From NCBI RefSeq assembly GCF_018873765.1, contig NC_057916.1:28681501-28745500 (forward strand): a stretch of DNA of 64,000 nt, read 5' to 3'. The notes beneath the pieces are model-generated. The model did no database searches. It had not been told where the DNA came from and saw only the letters and a program-made list of their open reading frames with translations. Shown here in pieces: positions 57,174 to 64,000 of this stretch (position 1 is its first letter; every line of letters begins with the position of its first letter). This DNA is from Telopea speciosissima. Its lineage: Eukaryota > Streptophyta > Magnoliopsida > Proteales > Proteaceae. The position numbers and the translations under genes were made by a program.

Positions 57174-58712
57174 CAAGCCATGCCAAACCGCCAGGCCAAG
57201 TCCATTTGGGAAGCTGAGGAACAATTTGGTCATTAATGTAAAAATTCCGGACCTCATTTCAATTTTGAGGAGCAAGTGTAACTGGGTAACTAGAAGAAAT
57301 GTCTTGTTTTTTTTTTGCGGTAGAATGAAAATACTTTCTTCTGTTGAATCTACCCTATAGTTTGTGTCATTATTATGTACTCCTTTCATTTAATTTATGG
57401 GCATGAGATAATTGTTTGGTTGTGCATGGTCTCTATACTAGCGTCTGGGCCAATGGGGGAGTCTGTCTAGGTATTCACCATTCCACCCAGGGGGCAAGGG
57501 CATCTTTTCATAATACCCTATGAGAGGGCGTAGGGGACGCTACCAAGCAAGAATCTTTTTCTCTTATTTTATATTATCATTTACGTTTCTCTTCTGGAAT
57601 CCGTGTAGCTGATCCTATTTAGTTTGGATAAGGTTGAGTTGTTGTTGTTATTGTTGTTGTTGTAAAGACAAAGGATTAGCTGGTACATTATTTTCATTGA
57701 AAAACTTTTTTTCTTTGATTTGTGCAACTGGAGGACAAAAATATAATTGTGATTCTATCTTATGCGAAGGTTGTTGTTGACTCCGTATTATCTAAAATTA
57801 TATATAAAGTTAAGGGAAAGGATTCTCCATAACACCAGTGTACAAGGCATTTGTACATTACACTAATGATGATGCGAATAATGGTATCAGCCACACAAGA
57901 TCTACATGATCAAAGTACATGAGAAAAATAATAAAGAAGCCGAAAAATAATACTCTGATGTGAGAAAGTTTTTCCATAAGTTAGATAAAAATTTTGGATT
58001 GGTTTTTGAATTATAGGAATTTAATTTCTTTCAAGTTTTGCGGCTTTCTCACAAAGGTGGCTCACTGAATTGGCTCAATGAATCGGTTGATTCAGATTGA
58101 AATTGGCCAGCACACAGATCCTGATTCCAGTCAATCCGTTATGGTGGTTTAACACCTAAAATCCTCAGAATCAGCAAGTTTTCAAATTTGAGGGTCGATT
58201 CCGTGCTTCATTTCTTATTTTAAAACATTGGGTTTTAGTGATTTTGTCTTTTTAAATAGAAGGGCAGATTTAGGTAGAATATATCTCTATCCTTTGAAAG
58301 GATTTTCTTTTTGACACCTCTTTAAGACTTTAACTCATAAGGTGTCATTGTAACCTTATATATTTGCTCTATTTATTTAGGGAGGGAAGGAAAAAAAAAA
58401 AAAAAAAAAAACTATGTGAGAGGGGGAAATTGTACTCTAACAGCATGGGATAGCTTTTCTCATTTATTTAACACTTTTTTTCTATTATTTTTAGTGAGAG
58501 TAAAACTTATAATATTGCGTGTGTTTTCCAAACATGACAAACAACATGACAAACAATAACAACTCTTGAGAATGACATAGTGATAAGTCATCTTCAAATA
58601 ATTTTGAAAAAACTTTTTTTACTCTTTAATTGAACTCTTAAGAATAAGACAATGGACAATCAAATAAATAGGTTACGTGTTCAAAATGCTTATAAAGATT
58701 TTTTTTTTTATC
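57174..58712. other. Intergenic DNA with a (TTG)n retroposon tail
   Basis: GATCCTATTTAGTTTGGATAAG followed by (GTT)n at about 57611-57663 is a third TS-like retroposon tail. A poly-A run is at 58391-58410. No gene is visible. Confidence 0.4.
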
Positions 58713-58920
58713 ATTCCTATCGAGGGCCAATAGGCCATTAGATAGCAGCCAGGGTGGCGTCCCAACTCCAAGAATAGAGGGCGGCCAATGGAAAATGGAG
58801 ATTTACAGGATGTTACACATTTGATACGGGGTGGGTGGGGGGAGAGTGAACATGCAACCTCTCCCTAGGACTTAGGCCAATGCTCTACTGTGATCAACAA
58901 CCACCACGTCGTCAAGAGGC
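58713..58920 (-). mobile_element. SINE-like retroposon, minus-oriented copy
   Basis: Read on the minus strand it parallels 5075-5307: a GGTTGTTGATCACAGTAGAG head, AGGGAGAGGTTGCATG, then TTGGAGTTGGGACGCC and GGCCTATTGGCCC. No target duplication is clear. Confidence 0.55.
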
Positions 58921-58970
58921 ACTTCCCTACCTATAGAGATGTAATTCAAATAATTCCTTTATTTATTAGG

Positions 58971-59822
58971 AAAATTACTTATACACCCCAAGTATTATTG
59001 CCCGTTTGCTTAATACACCAAGGGTTTTAAACGATTACTTGACACCCCCTGAAACCTTACCGTTTTAGTCTATTGTTAGTGGTTGATTGGAAAAGTCTAT
59101 TTTACCCTTATCACCATTTCAATTGAAACTTTTGAAGTAAAAATTACACACTTGCCCTTTCAATGTCTTCACCTTGAAAAACCCTAAAAAATCCAAATCG
59201 AGGAGGTTGCACCCTATGAACGTCGGATTGAAGTGTGGTTGTTACACACTGGTCGTCGGAGGTAGGGGAGAGGTAAGGGGAGGTTGCAAGAGGTAGGGGA
59301 GGGGTTGGGGCACCGTTGATTTCAATTGCAGGGTGGTGGTTAGTGTGAGTAGCGGTATGGTTTGCAGTGGAGGTTCCAGGTTAGGGTTACAAATAAGAGA
59401 GAGGGGTTTGAGCAAGGGTTTATGGTAAAGGTGGGGGGTTTTTTTACCTAGCCGGCGGTATCATCACAAGGGTGACGGCGTCTATTCCTTTCAGAGTTTC
59501 TTTTATCTTCTCCGGCGACGGCAAATTGCCACAACCATCTAAGCAGAGTGGAGAGTGGATGGTGGAGAGCAGAGGGTGAAGGGATTCTCACTTATGAATT
59601 GGGCATTAGGCATTGGGAAAGGGTAATAATGGATCACTTCGCTAGTTTAACCATTTATAAAAAATGTAACCAATGACATCATCATTAAACAATAATTGAC
59701 TAACGAACATGACCTACTTGAAAGAAATCATAAAATGCTGAGGATGTTCAAGTAAATTTTTAAAAAATGGGGGTATTACGCAACCAGCTGACAATAGTAC
59801 ATGGGGTGTATAAATAATTTTT
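58971..59822. mobile_element. Mutator-like or other long-terminal element (about 850 bp)
   Basis: AAAATTACTTATACACCCCA on the left pairs with TGGGGTGTATAAATAATTTT on the right, and the pairing continues through GTATTATTG and CAATAGTAC. The interior holds GGTAGGGGAGAGG-type purine runs. No matching 9-bp flank is evident. Confidence 0.65.
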
Positions 59823-60745
59823 TCTCATTCATTTTGTTGGTAAGACTATCATGGCTTATTCATTAGAAAAATTAACAACAGGGAAAGAAAATCCACTGGG
59901 AAGGAGATACAAGAAAAGGGAAGGGATCAAAAAACACTTTATTGAATAAGCTCAAATAAAAACCCAAAAAAGCCCAAAGCAAACTTCATACTAATCCGCA
60001 TCAGATTTTATGTTTTTTCCACAAGAGAGAGAGAGTATTGAATGAGCCCACAGGACCAACCATGACACAGTTTTGCAGTTTAGACTTTTATGGAATGAGC
60101 TCATAGGAACACAAATATTTTATACAGACATAGCATGAATCATATATTAGGTTTCTTTACAAAACTTGATCAAATTTATGTTTCTTTGGAAAAAAATAAA
60201 GATCAAAGAAAATGAGCTGACCTTCACTTCTGATCAGTGTGGCTCCTCTGATAATGCGGGATTAATGGAAACGTGCATAGAAGCATCAGCAGAGATGGAT
60301 TTCCACTTTTCACAGATTAAGTTGGTTATTTCATACCTGTTGTGTCTGAGCGCATGGGCATGCTGTCTTTTGGGGTTCTTTTTCCCAGTTTAGTTTTTAC
60401 TAAGAACCTCCAAATATCAATATCAACCTTGATTGAGACCTTCTACCAAATAAAAAAATAAAAAGAACCTTGCTTGATACCGAAATGATTACCGATATTT
60501 AAAACAATGCTCACGCGTCACACACTCACACCATTGTTAGTTGTTTGGTAAAATTACACTAAAGCCGGTCTTCATCCACTCAAAAAAAGATCAGCATGAA
60601 ATGTGATTAATGGGTTTGATTAGTCAAACGATGTAGAAGCATGCTAGGTCAAAGTATATTGTTAGGTTATTTGCATTTGGTCATTATTACAAAGTAAATG
60701 CCTACCATTAGGTTGGTTGCATGGAATATATATATATATATGGAA
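59823..60745. other. Intergenic DNA, no gene seen
   Basis: AT-rich, with an (AT)n run at 60727-60740. Short ORFs are unconvincing. Confidence 0.4.
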
Positions 60746-60873
60746 GAATGTTCTCTGTGTCGCAGCATAGGCTGCATCCAGACACATGAGCCTGTCACTT
60801 AGGAGGGTAGGGTGATCATTGCGCCCACCCCCATATGCCTAGGCGTAGCTTATGTTGCGGCACATAGAACATC
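60746..60873. mobile_element. Hairpin MITE (about 128 bp)
   Basis: GAATGTTCTCTGTGTCGC on the left pairs with GCGGCACATAGAACATC on the right. The core GGGTAGGGTGATCATTGCGC resembles the cores of the MITEs at 20770, 41856 and 44968. Confidence 0.75.
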
Positions 60874-61009
60874 ACCCCTATTGGCCCTATATATGGGGCT
60901 GATTTTTCTTCACCCCTATATATATATGTATGTATGTATACATGGGGCTTCTTTATTACATGAATATGTAGCAAAGGAGTGGAAGGTGGTCAAACTGTTT
61001 TATATGCCA

Positions 61010-61130
61010 AATATAGGACCTCCGAGCTAAGGAGTGTGCAATAACATTTGCATCTTTAGAAACAAAATCGAAAATGCATATTGAGAAGGAGGAACTTAAG
61101 AACTTGATATCCTGTATAATGGGAGAGATA
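61010..61130 (-). pseudogene. LINE RNase H-like fragment
   Basis: The minus-strand frame reads SPIIQDIKFLSSSFSICIF, then DFVSKDANVIAHSLARRS. FV-RDAN-AH-LA is the C-terminal signature of RNase H-like domains in plant non-LTR retrotransposons. Only this piece is visible. Confidence 0.5.
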
Positions 61131-61372
61131 TGAATAGGAGGGAGCCTGAGAAGGGAGTCGTGACTTATGGTTTCAGTCATTCGAAGAGAGAAACTCTCGG
61201 AAGTGAGATAAAATCCCAGAACAAAGCTCATCCTCAGATTGAGTCCAACCCCTTGACGACAATTTGAGTTTAAGAAGATGATTCATCTACCATCATTGAA
61301 CTATTGTAGCATGAAAAAATGTTGAATTCTAATGACCACATTGAAGTTAGGATATTCTAGATTGTTGGAATT

Positions 61373-62340
61373 TTCAAAACAATTGATATGGAACTTTAAT
61401 CCCACATGGGTTATGAAGAAGGAAATCATATGGTTTATATGTGTTAGTGTTTTACTATCACATGTTATATTTAGGAAAGATTCTACGGAGCGCGTGATGC
61501 GGTGTGAGGCGTAATGTGGCGCACTTTGCACTTTACATCCTCGCAATGAGATGTCTTAATCTTTTCTGGATCGTGTGAATTAGTGCGATGATTCGGATCC
61601 GACCGTTGGATTGATGTCTGGTTCAATTGCACCTTTGGAATAAACGTCGAGCCCAATGGTCCACGGACAGAACGTGTTCGTAGGGATGTAAACGGATCGG
61701 ATTCGGATCGGATACGGATCGGATTTGATCGAGCCGGATATTCCCTGGCGAATACGGATACCTCTAAACGGATTCGGATGCGGATCGGATTCGGATTTTC
61801 GACCATCCGTTTACATCTCTGCCTTGTGTAACCTGACCTTCCTCCCCTAGCGGATACAATTCACTCTCAATCCATATCTCTTAGATCATGATTCTCTTTT
61901 CATCATATTTTAGAACTTGTTTAATCTTCAAAACCCTTGAAATCATTATTTACTTAATTTTTTATTATTAAGTATTCGGATTTTTTGAACGGATTTTAAT
62001 CGGAGTATTCGGATTATTTTCGGATATCTCTAAACGAATACGGATGCCCCTAAACAAATACGGATGCGAATTCGGATTGATTTCGGTTATCCATTTACAT
62101 CCCTACGTGTTCGTTCGAAAACAAGTCGAAGGTGGTTTTTTTTTTAAATAGAAACAAAAAAAGTAACAAAATATTGAAATCGTATCAAACCAAACCGAAA
62201 CCCAAGCCAAAACCAAAACCTACAGTGAATCGACCTTTTATGTCGTATCTTTAGATGTGCCAATAAAGATACCCTATTTACGAGACGATTTGGATTTCTC
62301 TGGGAAAGGCGGAAATTACTTGCTACTACTCCAAAACGGG
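61373..62340 (+). mobile_element. Relic LTR related to the copia LTR, split by a hAT
   Basis: TGTTGGAATTTTCAAAAC, then TTTAATCCCACATGGG, resembles the start of the copia LTR at 23814 (TGTTGGAGATTTTCAAC, then AGTCCCACATTGG). Later GTGGCGCACTTTGCACTTTA resembles its GC-rich segment. It is interrupted at 61681-62105 by a hAT-like element. The right limit is uncertain. Confidence 0.5.
61681..62105. mobile_element. hAT-like element (425 bp) with perfect 8-bp target duplication
   Basis: TAGGGATGTAAACGGATCGG on the left and ATCCATTTACATCCCTA on the right are inverted termini. CGTGTTCG is duplicated at 61673-61680 and 62106-62113. GGATTCGGATCGG repeats fill both ends. CGACCATCCGTTTACATCTC at about 61800 looks like an internal terminus, perhaps a nested or rearranged copy. 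Confidence 0.92.
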
Positions 62341-62344
62341 TCAT

Positions 62345-62476
62345 TGCGTTAGTCGTTACTCGTTAGGGAAGGAGGACCGGAGAGGAGGAAAAGAAAAGGC
62401 GAAGCAAACGTTCGTAAGCGGTCGGGAAAAACGAGCCGGAATCCTATTTCCCGTCCAAGTCTGAGCGAATCTCCGG
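62345..62476 (+). other. Possible non-coding first exon of a gene at the right edge
   Basis: This purine-rich, CpG-containing stretch ends at CTCCGG followed by the strong donor GTAAGT (62477-62482). It is more GC-rich than its surroundings, as plant 5' exons often are. No following coding exon was identified with confidence, so the gene identity is unknown. Confidence 0.4.
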
Positions 62477-62542
62477 GTAAGTTCCTGCAGATCCCGGCAA
62501 TTCCTCTCTCACTCTCTTTGCTCTGCTTTTGTATTTTCGTCT

Positions 62543-62708
62543 GATCAATGCCTAATACTCCAAAGTCTCTGGTTTGCGGGATTCTTCTTCTCTATCTTCT
62601 CCAGCCCCCCCCCTTTTCCCCTTCGGATCAATGCCTAATACCCCAAAGTCTCTGATTTTCGGCATTCTTCTTCTCTATCTTCTCCAGCTCCCCCTTTTCC
62701 CCTTCAGA
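62543..62708 (+). repeat. 83-bp tandem duplication with a repeated small ORF start
   Basis: Two units (62543-62625, 62626-62708) share GATCAATGCCTAATAC and TCTTCTCTATCTTCTCCAGC. Each opens a short frame MPNTPKSL; the second runs 45 codons (62633 to about 62770). They lie just after a likely splice donor, so this is probably intron or leader and not a gene. Confidence 0.65.
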
Positions 62709-64000
62709 TTTATAACCTCTCTCTCTCTCCTTCCTGAGCTTTGGTTGGAATCAGATCCCTCCAAGTAGGGGTTGATTTTGATTCTCAACAGTTTCAGAGA
62801 CTTTGTCAGAAGGAGGTCAAAGCATTCAATGGTTTCCTTTCTTCATGTCCATTAATCTACCGCGGACTTAAGTTTGAAAGTGGTCGCTGCAGTAACTAGC
62901 TTACTAATCCCGTTCTGTGGTTTCTCTCTCTCCGAAATCCCAACAGTTGCGGAGATTTGAATGCTGTGTTTACCAATGACGCAAGTACGGCTCTGCATGA
63001 ATTATAAAAACAAGTAATGGGTGAGATCTATGTCGGAAGTTGGGGAGATTTGTATTCAAACTTAAGTCTGCGCTAGATTAATGGGTGAAGATCTGCTCCC
63101 TCTTCTTTTCTTGATAAAATGAGAACTGAATCAGATTATGCTGCTTCCGCGTTCATTGAGTTGACCTCGGCCCCCGTGGGATGTATGTTATTATAATCCA
63201 ATGGTTCATTACCGCCCAGACCCAAGACGCCCCTTTTGAGATTTGATTTCCCTTTTGCTTCCTTCCGATTTAGATCTCATGAAGAATTCTGCAATGTGGA
63301 TGCCATTTCATCTCGTTGAGATACTGGATCGAATAGTGGTTCCATGTTTCTTCGCTGTCCTGACCCTGTTGGAATTTGTTGGATCTTTTTGGCATCTTAT
63401 GCTTCATTCTGAAGGCAAAATTGTAGTTTGACTTTCGAATATTTCCTCAAGCCTGTGATATGATTTCATCATTGTTTTCTGTTGGTGTATTTGAGTTTTC
63501 AATATATTCTTGTTTGTTTACTGAGCTCATCAATCTGTGACGACCCCTATATCTTTGCATTGAATGATGTGTTTTGGTTCATGTAAACTTGTACTTCCCG
63601 GGCTTATCACAGATATTTTCGTTGATAAATCCCTTTAGAGTTGTGTTGGTTATAATATATTTGTGTTCTAATTGAAGGACATGGTTGAAATTGGTGTTGA
63701 CTTCTTCCAATCATGCTTATAGATGATGTTCTTGGAGTTTTGGGCTTGGTTATTTTAGAAATCTGGCTTTTTCTTTTTTTGTGGAAAGTGCCACCAATTT
63801 CAATCTTCGGCAAATAAGATAAGGAACACCGGTTATTAGTCCCAGTACCTGATCCAATTTCAAGTTGTTGACCCTCACAATTCAATTTAAGTTTCATCTC
63901 CATGTCCAGTATGATGCGACAACCAACCCTTCCACTGGTTTATTGATTGCATTTATGGTATACTTGTTTCAGATGAAGACATACATATACAGTTCCCGCT
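62709..64000. other. Right edge, no gene identified
   Basis: Mixed-composition DNA with short ORFs only (for example 63243-63431). It may be the first intron of the gene whose leader ends at 62476. Confidence 0.35.

Overview
This window is nuclear DNA of a flowering plant. The evidence is GT-AG introns in plant gene families (TAF12, WAK-like receptor kinases, eIF3G relics), a Ty1/copia retrotransposon, an Au-type SINE, a TRIM, and many hAT, Mutator and MITE insertions in AT-rich intergenic DNA. Codon use and gene structure are not grass-like, so a eudicot or an early-diverging angiosperm is likely. I cannot place it more precisely.

Layout. 1-4.85 kb: the 5' half of TAF12 on the minus strand. 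Two exons are visible; the second intron is full of repeats and runs off the left edge. 4.9-23 kb: almost purely transposable elements. Five hAT-like elements have readable termini, four of them with 7/8 or 8/8-bp target duplications. There is also a 416-bp TRIM, several MITE families, and one possible small gene (95 aa, about 17.2 kb). 23.8-29.7 kb: a complete but dead copia element with both LTRs and its 5-bp target duplication.

31.4-50.2 kb is the main gene region: a plus-strand tandem array of four wall-associated receptor kinase-like genes of WAKL20 type. All share a three-exon structure (769 or 775 nt, then 63 nt, then the kinase exon). Copies A (31.4 kb) and D (48.1 kb) are intact receptor kinases. 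Copy B (38.9 kb) has lost its kinase exon and now ends just after the membrane anchor. Copy C (42.6 kb) has one nonsense codon beside a mutated catalytic HRD motif. Minus-strand relics of translation factor eIF3G lie downstream of A and of D, so the ancestral duplicated block was larger than the receptor gene alone.

55.2-62.1 kb: more hAT elements, a Mutator-like element, a SINE-like repeat, a LINE RNase H relic and an LTR relic interrupted by a hAT. From about 62.35 kb to the right edge there may be the untranslated leader of a plus-strand gene, but I could not identify its coding part.

The array suggests birth and death of cell-surface receptors: two working copies, one kinase-less membrane form and one recently disabled copy, with promoter motifs kept only in part. 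Many insertions can be dated against each other because uninterrupted sister copies of their target sites are in the same window.
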